Shown in pieces: positions 10,617-20,502 of a stretch of DNA of 35,906 nucleotides (positions within the stretch are counted from its first letter, which is position 1; each line of letters opens with the position of its first letter). The notes beneath the pieces were generated by a model. The model had not been told where the DNA came from, made no database searches, and was given only the letters and a program-made list of their open reading frames with translations. Position numbers and translations under genes: made by a program. Where the stretch lies: assembly GCA_018826895.1 (NCBI GenBank), contig JAHJYA010000107.1, positions 1 through 35,906 on the forward strand, read 5' to 3'. The DNA is from Gammaproteobacteria bacterium. GTDB taxonomy: Bacteria > Pseudomonadota > Gammaproteobacteria > Pseudomonadales > Pseudomonadaceae.

Positions 10617-11891
10617 ATGGCCGATCTATCCATCGAATTCGCCGGTATCAAGGCACCCAATCCGTTCTGGCTGGCCAGCGCGCCGCCCACTGACAAGGCC
10701 TACAACGTGGTCCGCGCCTTCGAAGCCGGCTGGGGCGGCGTGGTGTGGAAAACCCTCGGCGAAGACCCGGCGGCGGTCAACGTATCGTCGCGCTACTCCG
10801 CGCACTTCGGCCCTAACCGTCAAGTGCAAGGCATCAACAATATCGAGCTGATCACCGACCGCTCACTGGAGATCAACCTGCGCGAAATCACCCAGGTGAA
10901 GAAGGACTGGCCGGACCGCGCGATGATCGTTTCCTTAATGGTGCCCTGCGTCGAAGAGTCCTGGAAAGCCATCCTGCCGCGGGTGGAAGCCACCGGCTGC
11001 GACGGTATCGAACTGAATTTCGGCTGCCCCCACGGCATGCCCGAGCGCGGCATGGGCGCGGCGGTCGGCCAGGTGCCGGAATACGTGGAGATGGTCACCC
11101 GCTGGTGCAAGACCTACAGCTCGCTGCCGGTGATCGTCAAACTGACGCCGAACATCACCGACGTGCGCCTGTCGGCCCGCGCCGCCCATCGCGGTGGAGC
11201 GGATGCGGTGTCGCTGATCAACACCATCAACTCGATCACCAGCGTCGACCTGGAGCGCATGGTCGCCCACCCAATCGTCGGCCATCAGAGCACCCACGGC
11301 GGTTACTGCGGCTCGGCGGTCAAACCGATTGCGCTGAATATGGTCGCCGAGATCGCCCGCGACCCGGAAACCCGAGGCCTGCCGATCTGCGGTATCGGCG
11401 GTATCGGCAGCTGGCGCGACGCGGCGGAATTCGTCGCCCTGGGCTGCGGCGCGGTGCAGGTGTGCACGGCGGCCATGTTGCATGGCTTTCGCATCGTTGA
11501 GGAGATGAAAGACGGCCTGTCGCGCTGGATGGACAGCCAGGGCTACTCAAGCCTTGCGGACTTCTCCGGCCGCGCAGTGGGCAATACCACCGACTGGAAG
11601 TACCTGGATATCAACTACCAGGTGATCGCCAAGATCGACCAGGACGCCTGCATCGGCTGCGGCCGCTGCCATATCGCCTGCGAAGACACCTCGCACCAGG
11701 CCATCGCCAGCCTGACCCAGGTCGACGGCACCCATAAGTATGAGGTGATCGATGAAGAGTGCGTGGGCTGTAACCTGTGCCAGATCACCTGCCCGGTGGA
11801 GAACTGCATCGAGATGGTGACTCAGGACACCGGCAAGCCCTTCCTCGACTGGAACAACGACCCACGCAATCCGTATCGTGTAGCCAGTTGA
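10617..11891 (+). CDS. preA: NAD(P)-dependent dihydropyrimidine dehydrogenase, catalytic subunit (PreA/PydA type)
   Basis: The 424-residue protein joins a dihydroorotate-dehydrogenase-like FMN barrel (residues 1 to about 330) to a C-terminal two-cluster ferredoxin domain. Barrel signatures include FWLASAPPTDK, LNFGCPHGMPERGMG, VKLTPNITD and CGIGGIGSW. Ferredoxin cysteines are C345, C348, C351, C355 and C382, C385, C388, C392. It reduces uracil or thymine to the dihydro form, the first catabolic step. Where mammalian dihydropyrimidine dehydrogenase has its catalytic Cys (GLACGQ), this protein reads GAAVGQ, with V150 at that place. The start abuts the preT stop, with GGAGG about 9 bases upstream. 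Confidence 0.93.
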   Translation: MADLSIEFAGIKAPNPFWLASAPPTDKAYNVVRAFEAGWGGVVWKTLGEDPAAVNVSSRYSAHFGPNRQVQGINNIELITDRSLEINLREITQVKKDWPDRAMIVSLMVPCVEESWKAILPRVEATGCDGIELNFGCPHGMPERGMGAAVGQVPEYVEMVTRWCKTYSSLPVIVKLTPNITDVRLSARAAHRGGADAVSLINTINSITSVDLERMVAHPIVGHQSTHGGYCGSAVKPIALNMVAEIARDPETRGLPICGIGGIGSWRDAAEFVALGCGAVQVCTAAMLHGFRIVEEMKDGLSRWMDSQGYSSLADFSGRAVGNTTDWKYLDINYQVIAKIDQDACIGCGRCHIACEDTSHQAIASLTQVDGTHKYEVIDEECVGCNLCQITCPVENCIEMVTQDTGKPFLDWNNDPRNPYRVAS

Positions 11892-11898
11892 AAATATC

Positions 11899-12047
11899 TC
11901 GCGGCTAAAGCGAATCGCGGCTAAAGCGGAACGCCGCCCGGCCCCTCCCACGGACCGAGTGCAATTCGTGGGAGGGGCCAGGCGGCTTTCTGCGTTAGCC
12001 GATGGGGTGAGTTAAGACAAAGGTCGTGGGAGGGGCTTTAGCCGCGA
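11899..12047. repeat. REP cluster between preA and the TetR regulator
   Basis: Two tandem copies of TCGCGGCTAAAGC (11899-11911 and 11915-11927) precede a hairpin with arms GGCCCCTCCCAC (11940-11951) and GTGGGAGGGGCC (11968-11979). A full 22-base unit identical to that at 9064-9085 lies at 12026-12047. The cluster fills the gap between two convergent genes. It looks like a partly decayed array of the same REP family. Confidence 0.8.
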
Positions 12048-12057
12048 CAGGCAGCGA

Positions 12058-12678
12058 TTACGGCTCCAGCCCAATCCCGCGCAGAATCACCGCCGTAACC
12101 GTCTGCACCGCGCGCTCGAACTGCACATTCGATAACGGCTGGTGGTCGTTGAGCACACCCACCTGGTGGCTGAAGTCGGCATAGTGCTGGGTCGAGGCCC
12201 AGATCATATACAACAGCGCCGACGGCTCGACCGGGAGGATGCGTTTGTCTTCGACCCACTGGCGGATCTTCGCTTCCTTCATCTTTGCCCAGGTATACAG
12301 GCTGTCATCCAGAGTTTCGCCGAGCATGGGCGCGCCGTGGATGATCTCGTTGGCCCAGACCTTGGAGCCGTGCGGGCGGGTACGCGAGTGGTTCATCTTG
12401 GCGCGGATATAACTGCTCAGCACCACCCGTGGGTCGTCGAACAGCTCAAAGCACTGGGCGTCCTGCTTCCATACATCGAGCAGGTCGAGCAGCACCGCAC
12501 GGTACAACTCATCCTTGGTGCTGAAGTAATAATGCAGGTTGGAACGCGGCAGTTCGGCGTACTCGGCAATATCGCCCATCGCGGTGCCGCCATAGCCTTT
12601 GTCGGCGAAAATCTTCTCGGCCGCGAGGAGGATCTTTTCGACGTTGCGCCGACGAATCTCGATCTTGTGATTGCCCAT
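12058..12678 (-). CDS. TetR-family regulator, RutR-like
   Basis: The 206-residue protein has an N-terminal TetR helix-turn-helix (about 30-58, GTAMGDIAEYAELPRSNLHYYF) and a C-terminal domain of the RutR (YcdC) type, recognisable from IWASTQHYADFSHQV (159-173), which closely resembles E. coli RutR. RutR senses uracil and thymine and controls pyrimidine use. By position this protein probably represses or activates the pyrimidine genes ending next to it, perhaps via the box at 7360. The start ATG at 12678 has AGGGAG upstream. It is convergent with preA and divergent from ahcY. Family assignment is firm; the target genes are inferred. Confidence 0.85.
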   Translation of the reverse strand: MGNHKIEIRRRNVEKILLAAEKIFADKGYGGTAMGDIAEYAELPRSNLHYYFSTKDELYRAVLLDLLDVWKQDAQCFELFDDPRVVLSSYIRAKMNHSRTRPHGSKVWANEIIHGAPMLGETLDDSLYTWAKMKEAKIRQWVEDKRILPVEPSALLYMIWASTQHYADFSHQVGVLNDHQPLSNVQFERAVQTVTAVILRGIGLEP

Positions 12679-12744
12679 GAGGGCTCCCTGACAACTGAAC
12701 AGAGCAAGGCTACCACTGGCGCCAGCCCGCGGCGACGGAAAGCC

Positions 12745-12773
12745 TTGGGCAGTTGGCCAGGTGCAGCTATAAT
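12745..12773 (+). promoter_or_regulatory. Sigma70-type promoter of ahcY
   Basis: TTGGGC (12745-12750) and a perfect TATAAT (12768-12773) are separated by 17 bases. Transcription would begin near 12780, giving a leader of about 155 bases that contains the riboswitch. Confidence 0.7.
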
Positions 12774-12787
12774 CCCCCGGCTACTCC

Positions 12788-12808
12788 CGACCGGCTCCGC
12801 TCCGGTCG
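12788..12808 (+). other. Hairpin in the ahcY leader, upstream of the riboswitch
   Basis: Arms CGACCGG (12788-12794) and CCGGTCG (12802-12808) flank a 7-base loop close to the predicted RNA start. It is not part of the known SAH aptamer fold. Its role is unknown; it may protect the 5' end. Confidence 0.5.
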
Positions 12809-12821
12809 CTCCCGCCACCTG

Positions 12822-14345
<1,524 letters not shown>

Positions 14346-14347
14346 TG

Positions 14348-14425
14348 CGTAGGGTGGATAAGCCCATGGCTTATCCACCGCCGACTTCCCGCACGGTGGA
14401 TGGAAAAAACGCCATCCACCCTACG
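14348..14425. repeat. Nested palindromic repeat between ahcY and metF
   Basis: Outer arms CGTAGGGTGGAT (14348-14359) and ATCCACCCTACG (14414-14425) enclose two hairpins: GGTGGATAAGCC-CAT-GGCTTATCCACC (14353-14379) and GGTGGATGG/CCATCCACC (14395-14420). The GTGGATGG/CCATCCAC hairpin recurs ahead of rsmE at 22875-22898. This is a dispersed intergenic element; transcribed, it would be a strong RNA fold between the two methyl-cycle genes. Confidence 0.8.
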
Positions 14426-14445
14426 TCTCCAAGGCTAGAAACCCT

Positions 14446-15291
14446 ATGAGCCAAGAACGCCGTTACAGCTTCGAGTTCTTTCCTACCAAGACCGAAGCCG
14501 GGCACGAAAAACTGATGAATGTGGCGCGCCAACTGGCAACCTACAACCCGGATTTCTTCTCCTGCACCTACGGTGCCGGTGGCTCCACCCGCGACCGCAC
14601 GCTGAACACCGTGCTGCAACTCGATGGCGAGATCAAGGTACCGGCTGCGCCGCACCTGTCCTGTGTCGGTGACAGCAAGGCCGAGCTGCGCGAGTTGCTG
14701 GGCCTGTACAAAAATGCCGGAATCAAGCGCATCGTGGCCCTGCGCGGCGACCTGCCTTCGGGTATGGGCATGGCCAGTGGCGAACTGCGTTATGCCAACG
14801 AGCTGGTCAGTTTTATCCGCGAAGAAACTGCCGATCACTTCCATATCGAAGTGGCCGCTTACCCGGAAATGCATCCGCAGGCACGCAACTTCGAGGACGA
14901 TATCGCCAACTTCGTGCGCAAGGCCAAGGCCGGCGCCGATAGCGCAATCACCCAGTACTTCTTCAACGCCGACAGCTACTTCTACTTCGTCGAGCGCGTG
15001 CAGAAAATGGGCGTGGATATCCCGGTAGTGCCAGGCATCATGCCGATCACCAACTACAGCAAGCTGGCGCGCTTCTCCGATGCCTGCGGTGCGGAAATTC
15101 CGCGCTGGGTGCGCAAGCAGCTGGAAGCCTACGGTGATGATACCGACAGCATCCAGGCGTACGGTGAGCAAGTCATCACCGAGATGTGCGAACGCCTGCT
15201 GCAAGGCGGCGCCCCCGGTTTGCACTTCTACAGTATGAACCAGGCCGAACCCAGCCTGGCGATCTGGAACAACCTCAAGCTGCCGCGCTGA
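14446..15291 (+). CDS. metF: 5,10-methylenetetrahydrofolate reductase
   Basis: The 281-residue FAD enzyme makes 5-methyltetrahydrofolate, the methyl donor for methionine synthesis from the homocysteine released by AhcY. The barrel opens with YSFEFFPTKT (the Glu at residue 10 corresponds to the catalytic Glu of E. coli MetF), followed by CTYGAGGSTRDRT (40-52) and ALRGDLP (98-104, with the flavin-tuning Asp at 102). The C-terminal LHFYSMNQA is also typical. Length is close to the E. coli enzyme. The ATG at 14446 has only a weak AAGG upstream. A hairpin follows the stop. It lies 100 bases after ahcY across a repeat and is probably co-regulated. Confidence 0.96.
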   Translation: MSQERRYSFEFFPTKTEAGHEKLMNVARQLATYNPDFFSCTYGAGGSTRDRTLNTVLQLDGEIKVPAAPHLSCVGDSKAELRELLGLYKNAGIKRIVALRGDLPSGMGMASGELRYANELVSFIREETADHFHIEVAAYPEMHPQARNFEDDIANFVRKAKAGADSAITQYFFNADSYFYFVERVQKMGVDIPVVPGIMPITNYSKLARFSDACGAEIPRWVRKQLEAYGDDTDSIQAYGEQVITEMCERLLQGGAPGLHFYSMNQAEPSLAIWNNLKLPR

Positions 15292-15299
15292 CCCCTGCG

Positions 15300-15325
15300 C
15301 CGGGCCGCGCGATGCGGCCCGGTTT
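15300..15325 (+). terminator. Intrinsic terminator after metF
   Basis: Perfect 9-base arms CCGGGCCGC (15300-15308) and GCGGCCCGG (15314-15322) with a 5-base loop are followed by only three T residues. It is a strong stem with a short tail. Confidence 0.65.
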
Positions 15326-15476
15326 GCCCCGCCTGTGCACGTCATCGATACCCGCCTGGCCAGGTAGGTTCGCGCCTGGCGTATCATGACCCTACATTCG
15401 CCTCAGGCAGTATCCTGCGCGACGCTGCTATCGCCTCGCCAGGGCCTGAGCCGCGTACCCATCACGGAGCGACCCA

Positions 15477-16850
15477 ATGTCCAAACGCCTCACCATTAAC
15501 GCCTCACTCACCCCCAAGGGCAGCCTGGAAACCCTGTCCCAGCGCGAAGTCCAGCAATTGCGTGAAACCGGCTCCGGCAGTGTCTACGCCCTGTTCCGCC
15601 AGTGCGCCCTGGCGATCCTCAATACCGGCTCGCACAGCGACAACGCCAAGACCATTCTGGAAGCCTACCCCGACTTTGAAATCCGCATCCTGCAGCAGGA
15701 TCGCGGCATCCGCCTGGAGCTGTTCAACGCACCGGCCAACGCCTTCGTAGATGGTGAAATGATCGCCAGCACCCGCGAGATGCTATTCAGCGCCCTGCGC
15801 GACATCGTCTACACGCAGAGCGAGCTGGAGAGCAAACGGGTCGACTTCAGCAGCTCACAGGGCATCACCGATTACGTCTTCCACCTGCTGCGCAACGCCC
15901 ACACCCTGCGCGCCGGCCTAGAACCGAAGATTGTCGTGTGCTGGGGCGGCCACTCGATCAGTACGGTGGAATACAAGTACACCAAGACCGTCGGCCACGA
16001 ACTGGGCCTGCGCGGCCTCGATATCTGCACCGGCTGCGGCCCTGGGGTGATGAAGGGGCCGATGAAGGGCGCCACCATCTCCCTCGCCAAGCAGCGTAAC
16101 ACCTGTGGCCGCTACCTGGGCCTGACTGAACCGGGAATCATCGCCGCCGAAGCCCCCAACCCGATCGTCAACGAGCTGGTGATCCTGCCGGACATCGAGA
16201 AGCGCCTGGAAGCCTTCGTGCGTGTTGGCCACGGCATCATCATCTTCCCCGGCGGTGCCGGTACAGCCGAAGAGTTGCTGTACCTGCTGGGCATTCTCAT
16301 GCACCCAGATAACCAGGCCGTGCCCTTCCCACTGATCCTTACCGGGCCGAAAAGCGCCGAAGCCTACATGCAGCAGCTCGACGCATTTATCGGCGCAACC
16401 CTGGGTGACAGCGCGCGCCAGCACTACCGCATCATCATGGATGACCCGGCCCAGGTTGCCCGCGAAATGGCCGACGGCATCAAGGCGGTCAAGCAGTTCC
16501 GCCGCGAGCAGAACGATGCCTTCCACTTCAACTGGCTGCTGAAAATCGACGAGAGCTTCCAGCACCCGTTCGAACCGACCCACGCCAACATGGCCAGCCT
16601 GCAACTGGACCGCAACCAGCCGCTGCATGAGCTGGCAGCCCAGTTGCGCCGCGCGTTTTCCGGCATCGTGGCCGGCAACGTCAAGGACAAGGGCATCCGC
16701 CTGATCGAGCAATACGGCCCTTACGAAATCAGCGGCGACCCGGAGATCATGCGTCACCTCGACCTGCTCCTGCAGTCCTTCGTCGAACAACACCGCATGA
16801 AGCTGCCGGGTGGCGCAGCCTACGAGCCCTGCTATCGCTTGGTCCACTGA
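15477..16850 (+). CDS. ppnN: Pyrimidine/purine nucleotide 5'-monophosphate nucleosidase
   Basis: The 457-residue protein matches PpnN (YgdH), which cleaves nucleoside monophosphates to a free base and ribose 5-phosphate and is known in E. coli to respond to (p)ppGpp. The central LOG-family Rossmann domain is clear: VVCWGGHSIS (153-162), GCGPGVMKGPMKGA (186-199) and PGGAGTAEELLYL (258-270), the last being the catalytic signature. N-terminal (1 to about 110) and C-terminal (about 330-457) extensions match the long PpnN form and not short cytokinin-type LOG proteins. The start has CGGAG about 8 bases upstream. Its ability to release uracil may link it to the pyrimidine genes, but that is inference. 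Confidence 0.93.
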   Translation: MSKRLTINASLTPKGSLETLSQREVQQLRETGSGSVYALFRQCALAILNTGSHSDNAKTILEAYPDFEIRILQQDRGIRLELFNAPANAFVDGEMIASTREMLFSALRDIVYTQSELESKRVDFSSSQGITDYVFHLLRNAHTLRAGLEPKIVVCWGGHSISTVEYKYTKTVGHELGLRGLDICTGCGPGVMKGPMKGATISLAKQRNTCGRYLGLTEPGIIAAEAPNPIVNELVILPDIEKRLEAFVRVGHGIIIFPGGAGTAEELLYLLGILMHPDNQAVPFPLILTGPKSAEAYMQQLDAFIGATLGDSARQHYRIIMDDPAQVAREMADGIKAVKQFRREQNDAFHFNWLLKIDESFQHPFEPTHANMASLQLDRNQPLHELAAQLRRAFSGIVAGNVKDKGIRLIEQYGPYEISGDPEIMRHLDLLLQSFVEQHRMKLPGGAAYEPCYRLVH

Positions 16851-16887
16851 CCCACCACACGCACGCTAGACGAGCGCCATGCACTCT

Positions 16888-16916
16888 CCCCGTCACAGGC
16901 AATGCCTGTGACGGGG
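16888..16916. terminator. Near-perfect palindrome after ppnN, possible terminator
   Basis: Fourteen-base arms start CCCCGTCACAGGCA (16888-16901) and are exactly mirrored at 16903-16916 about a single central A. There is no T run, so it is not a classical intrinsic terminator. It lies in the 115-base gap between ppnN and the solute-binding gene. Confidence 0.45.
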
Positions 16917-16965
16917 ACTTGCGCGCCATCTGTTCAGCCGCATTGCCAGCCGGTATCCTGGCGAC

Positions 16966-17739
16966 ATGCCAGTATTACAGCGCCAAATAATAGGCGCACT
17001 ACTCCTAGCCCTTGCCTGCATGACCCTTCAGGCCCAGCCGTTGCGCATCGTGAGCGAAGCGTGGCCGCCCTACGTCTACGAAGTGGACGGACAGCTGCGC
17101 GGCCTGGACTATGAAACCACGCAGGTGGTGCTCGAACGACTGGGCATAAAAACAACCTGGGAGTTGATGCCCTGGAAACGCTGCCTCCTGTCAGTGCAAC
17201 AAGGCAAAGCAGATGCCCTCCTCGACGTATTCCACAGCGAAGCACGCAACACCTGGATGGTGTTCCCAGAGGAACCTCTTTCCACCGTCGAATTCGTACT
17301 GTTCTACCACCGTGAGAACCCGCATCGCTTTCAGAAAATCGAAGACCTCACCGGGCTGACTGTCGGCGTATCGGCGGGGTACTGGTACGCCAACCCTGGG
17401 TTCAGAGACTCGCCCCTGTTCACGCGCGAACCAGCGGCCAGCCACGAAGCCAACTTCGGCAAGCTGCTGCGCCAACGTGTCGACCTGGTGATCAACGACC
17501 GTCGTTCAGGGCACTACCTGCTCGAGCAACTGGGCTTGAGCCAAATGATTGCTCACCATCCCGGCGTCGTCGCCCGTACCCCGATGTACCTGGGTTTGAG
17601 CCGCAGTCCAAGGCATCAACAATTGGCCCGACGATTCGCCAGCGCCTTGCGCCAGTTCAAGCGCGAGCCCGCCTACGCTGCCCTGCGGGCGCGCTATGAA
17701 CATCCAAAAGCCCTCGAAATGGCCACCTCGAACCGTTAA
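16966..17739 (+). CDS. Periplasmic solute-binding protein, family 3 type
   Basis: The 257-residue protein begins with a signal peptide (MPVLQRQIIGALLLALACMTLQA, cleavage likely before QPLRIV). The mature part follows the amino-acid-binding family 3 fold: LRIVSEAWPPYVYEVDGQLRGLDYETTQVVLERLGI, then WKRCLLSVQQGKADALLDVF and LTGLTVGVSAGYWY. There is no permease or ATPase gene nearby, so it is an orphan and may feed a distant transporter or serve as a sensor. The ligand is unknown; the canonical Arg/Asp amino-acid signature is not obvious. The start is the first ATG before the signal peptide; its ribosome site is weak. It stands between ppnN and rhlE on the same strand. Confidence 0.8.
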   Translation: MPVLQRQIIGALLLALACMTLQAQPLRIVSEAWPPYVYEVDGQLRGLDYETTQVVLERLGIKTTWELMPWKRCLLSVQQGKADALLDVFHSEARNTWMVFPEEPLSTVEFVLFYHRENPHRFQKIEDLTGLTVGVSAGYWYANPGFRDSPLFTREPAASHEANFGKLLRQRVDLVINDRRSGHYLLEQLGLSQMIAHHPGVVARTPMYLGLSRSPRHQQLARRFASALRQFKREPAYAALRARYEHPKALEMATSNR

Positions 17740-17772
17740 GCAGGCAAAGGCTGCGCAAGCCCTCAGCTCTGT

Positions 17773-17778
17773 TATACT
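17773..17778 (+). promoter_or_regulatory. Candidate -10 element for rhlE
   Basis: TATACT, preceded by TGT, lies 138 bases ahead of the rhlE start. I find no good -35 hexamer 16-18 bases upstream. If used, it gives a leader of about 130 bases. Confidence 0.35.
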
Positions 17779-17916
17779 CGGGCATTCCCGCCAGGCTTGC
17801 GCCCGGATGCTAACCCCCAGTGGTCAGCAGTACCGGACGGGATCACGCCCCCCAAGCGCGATTCAAGCCTGGCAATACACCCCATAGGGCGTCGCCCTCA
17901 CTAGACAGGATTACAC

Positions 17917-19776
17917 ATGTCCTTTGCCTCCCTCGGTCTCTCCGAGGCACTCGTCCGTGCGGTCGAATCCGCCGGCTACACCCAACCCACTCCGGTGCAA
18001 CAGCGGGCCATCCCCGCCGCGTTGCAAGGTCGCGACCTGATGGTGGCGGCCCAGACGGGTACAGGTAAGACGGGCGGTTTCGCCCTGCCGATCCTTGAGC
18101 GACTGTTCCCTAACGGTCACCCGGATCGCGAACAGCGCCACGGCCCGAAACAGCCCCGCGTGCTGGTGCTCACCCCCACCCGCGAACTGGCCGCCCAGGT
18201 GCACGACAGCTTCAAGCTGTATGCCCGTGACTTGAAATTCGTCAGCGCCTGCATTTTTGGCGGCGTTGGCATGAACCCGCAGGTCCAGGCCCTGGCCAAA
18301 GGCGTCGACGTACTGGTCGCCTGCCCCGGCCGCCTGCTCGACCTGGCCAACCAGAAAGCCATCGACCTGTCGCACGTGGAAATTCTCGTCCTCGACGAGG
18401 CAGACCGCATGCTCGACATGGGCTTTATCCATGACGTGAAGAAAGTCCTCGCCAAGCTGCCGACCAAGCGGCAGAACCTGCTGTTCTCGGCGACCTTCTC
18501 GAAAGACATCACCGACCTGGCTGGCAAGCTGCTGCACAACCCGGAACGCATCGAAGTCACGCCGCCGAACACCACGGTCGAGCGTATCGAACAGCGCGTA
18601 TTCCGCCTGCAGGCCAGCCACAAGCGCGCCCTGCTCGCTCACCTGATCACTGCCGGAGCGTGGGAGCAGGTGCTGGTGTTTACCCGCACCAAGCACGGCG
18701 CCAACCGCCTGGCCGAATACCTGGACAAACACGGCCTGCCGGCTGTGGCGATCCACGGCAACAAGAGCCAGAACGCCCGTACCAAGGCCCTGGCCGACTT
18801 CAAGGCGAACAAGGTGCGCATTCTGGTCGCCACCGACATCGCCGCCCGTGGCCTGGACATCGACCAGCTGCCCCATGTGGTCAACTTCGAGCTGCCCAAC
18901 GTCGAGGAAGACTACGTGCACCGCATCGGCCGTACCGGCCGTGCCGGTCGCAGCGGTGAAGCGATCTCTCTGGTAGCACCGGACGAGGAGAAACTGCTCA
19001 AAGGCATCGAGCGGATGACCAAGCAGAAGATCGCCGACGGCGACCTGTTGGGCTTCGATGCCAGCACCGTCGAGGCCGAGCGCCCGGAAGTGCGTGAACC
19101 GCAGAAGCCGCGCCAACCACGTGGTGGTGCCAAGCCTGCCGGCGAGCGCCACGGTGCCGGACGCAAGGACAAGGGCAAGGACAGCGGCCGTGATGCCGCA
19201 CGCAAGCCCCAGGGCGCGCGCAGCCAGCAGCCACGCGGCTCGGCCCGTGCCGCCGCGCCAGCAGTGCCCGCACTCCCTCCCGACCGCGCGCCGGACGAAT
19301 TCCGCGACGATGAAATCGATAATTTCGGCAACCGGGTCGACTACGTAAGCCCAAGCCAGCCCAAGCAGCAGAACCGTGGCCGTCGGCCCGGTGCGCCTGC
19401 TTCCGGCCCGAGCGCCAGCAATGGTGTCGGCCAGGGTGCTCGCCCAGCCAAACCACCACGCGCCAATGGCGGTGGTGCCGGCGCCGGTGGCCAGGGCCGC
19501 CGTCAAGGCGGCGCTGGTGGTCAGCCACGCAACAACAACGGTGGTGGTCGTGCTCGCCCACCGCGCGATACACGCATCACCTCGCTGAACCGTGATGAAC
19601 TGCCACGCCGCGAAGGTGCTGCGAAAGCGCCGAGCGACAAGCAGCCGGTGATCGTGCACAAGGGCTCGCGACTCGATCGCTTCCCCACGCCCGAGCAGCT
19701 CGACGAGCTGGCCAGCAGCAACCGCCCACGCGGTGAAAAGCCGGCTTTGCTGACGCGTAACCGCGACGAGTCGTAA
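17917..19776 (+). CDS. rhlE: DEAD-box ATP-dependent RNA helicase RhlE
   Basis: The 619-residue helicase unwinds structured RNA in ribosome assembly and RNA turnover. All core motifs are present: Q motif PTPVQQ, Walker A AQTGTGKT with K51, [12 protein letters not shown] at 160-163, SAT at 191-193, [11 protein letters not shown] and HRIGRTGR. The helicase core ends near residue 375. The last 240 residues are a low-complexity basic tail rich in Arg, Gly, Pro, Ala and Gln (for example GRRPGAPAS and [17 protein letters not shown]), longer than in E. coli RhlE and likely to bind RNA or drive condensation. AGGA precedes the ATG at 17917. A strong terminator follows. Confidence 0.93.
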   Translation: MSFASLGLSEALVRAVESAGYTQPTPVQQRAIPAALQGRDLMVAAQTGTGKTGGFALPILERLFPNGHPDREQRHGPKQPRVLVLTPTRELAAQVHDSFKLYARDLKFVSACIFGGVGMNPQVQALAKGVDVLVACPGRLLDLANQKAIDLSHVEILVLDEADRMLDMGFIHDVKKVLAKLPTKRQNLLFSATFSKDITDLAGKLLHNPERIEVTPPNTTVERIEQRVFRLQASHKRALLAHLITAGAWEQVLVFTRTKHGANRLAEYLDKHGLPAVAIHGNKSQNARTKALADFKANKVRILVATDIAARGLDIDQLPHVVNFELPNVEEDYVHRIGRTGRAGRSGEAISLVAPDEEKLLKGIERMTKQKIADGDLLGFDASTVEAERPEVREPQKPRQPRGGAKPAGERHGAGRKDKGKDSGRDAARKPQGARSQQPRGSARAAAPAVPALPPDRAPDEFRDDEIDNFGNRVDYVSPSQPKQQNRGRRPGAPASGPSASNGVGQGARPAKPPRANGGGAGAGGQGRRQGGAGGQPRNNNGGGRARPPRDTRITSLNRDELPRREGAAKAPSDKQPVIVHKGSRLDRFPTPEQLDELASSNRPRGEKPALLTRNRDES

Positions 19777-19789
19777 GTACGCCACACAC

Positions 19790-19819
19790 AAAAACGCCGC
19801 CCCTTGGGGCGGCGTTTTT
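19790..19819. terminator. Bidirectional intrinsic terminator between rhlE and the yceI gene
   Basis: Fourteen-base arms AAAAACGCCGCCCC (19790-19803) and GGGGCGGCGTTTTT (19806-19819) flank TT. The A and T runs serve both convergent genes. Confidence 0.93.
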
Positions 19820-19865
19820 GTTGGCGAACCGTCAGGCCGCAGCGCGACCTAACCCGCTCAGCCCA

Positions 19866-20444
19866 TTACTGGCGAATGCCTTCAATCGAGATGATCAGCT
19901 CAAGGCTTTCCGAGGCTGGGCCCAGGTCCTTGGTGATATCGAAATCCTTCAGCTTGATCGTGGTGCTACCCTCGAAGCCGGCACGGTAGCCGCCCCATGG
20001 GTCCTTACCTTCACCGATGAACTTGGCGGCAATCACTACCGGTTTGGTTACGCCATTGAGCGTCAGGTCGCCGGTAATGTCGGCAGTGCCTTCACCGGTG
20101 GACTTGACCGACGTGGACGCGAAGGTCGCCGTCGGGTTCTTGCTGACGTTAAGGAAGTCGGCACTGCGGATGTGCTTGTCGCGTTCGGCGTGGTTGGTGT
20201 CGACGCTGTCGGTGTTCAGGGTGACATTGACCTTGCTGGCCTCCGGCGCCGCGGCGTCAAAGGTGAAGCTGCCGTCGAAATCCTTGAAGGTGCCGTACAG
20301 CCAGCTGTAACCCAGGTGGCTGATCTTGAAATTGACGAACGCGTGCTGACCCTGCTTGTCGATTGCATAGTCGGCAGCCATAGCATGGCCTGCGCTCAGC
20401 AGCGCCGAACCCAGCGCCAGTGCAGCAAGTGTCTTCTTCAACAT
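19866..20444 (-). CDS. YceI-family secreted protein, PasP-like
   Basis: The 192-residue protein starts with a clear signal peptide ([23 protein letters not shown]) and continues [25 protein letters not shown], the opening of the YceI lipocalin-like fold that binds isoprenoid-type lipids. [20 protein letters not shown] and [12 protein letters not shown] are also typical. P. aeruginosa PasP, reported as a small secreted protease, has this same architecture, so the product may be its orthologue; the protease activity cannot be judged here. The ATG at 20444 has AAGGAG at correct spacing; the upstream extension to 20537 lacks support. A cytochrome b561 gene ends 58 bases upstream on the same strand, a pairing common for YceI. 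Confidence 0.9.
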   Translation of the reverse strand: MLKKTLAALALGSALLSAGHAMAADYAIDKQGQHAFVNFKISHLGYSWLYGTFKDFDGSFTFDAAAPEASKVNVTLNTDSVDTNHAERDKHIRSADFLNVSKNPTATFASTSVKSTGEGTADITGDLTLNGVTKPVVIAAKFIGEGKDPWGGYRAGFEGSTTIKLKDFDITKDLGPASESLELIISIEGIRQ

Positions 20445-20502
20445 AGGTGTACTCCTTGAGATAGAACTCGGGAACGCAGCCGTCCGCGCCCCGGTGAAGG
20501 TT

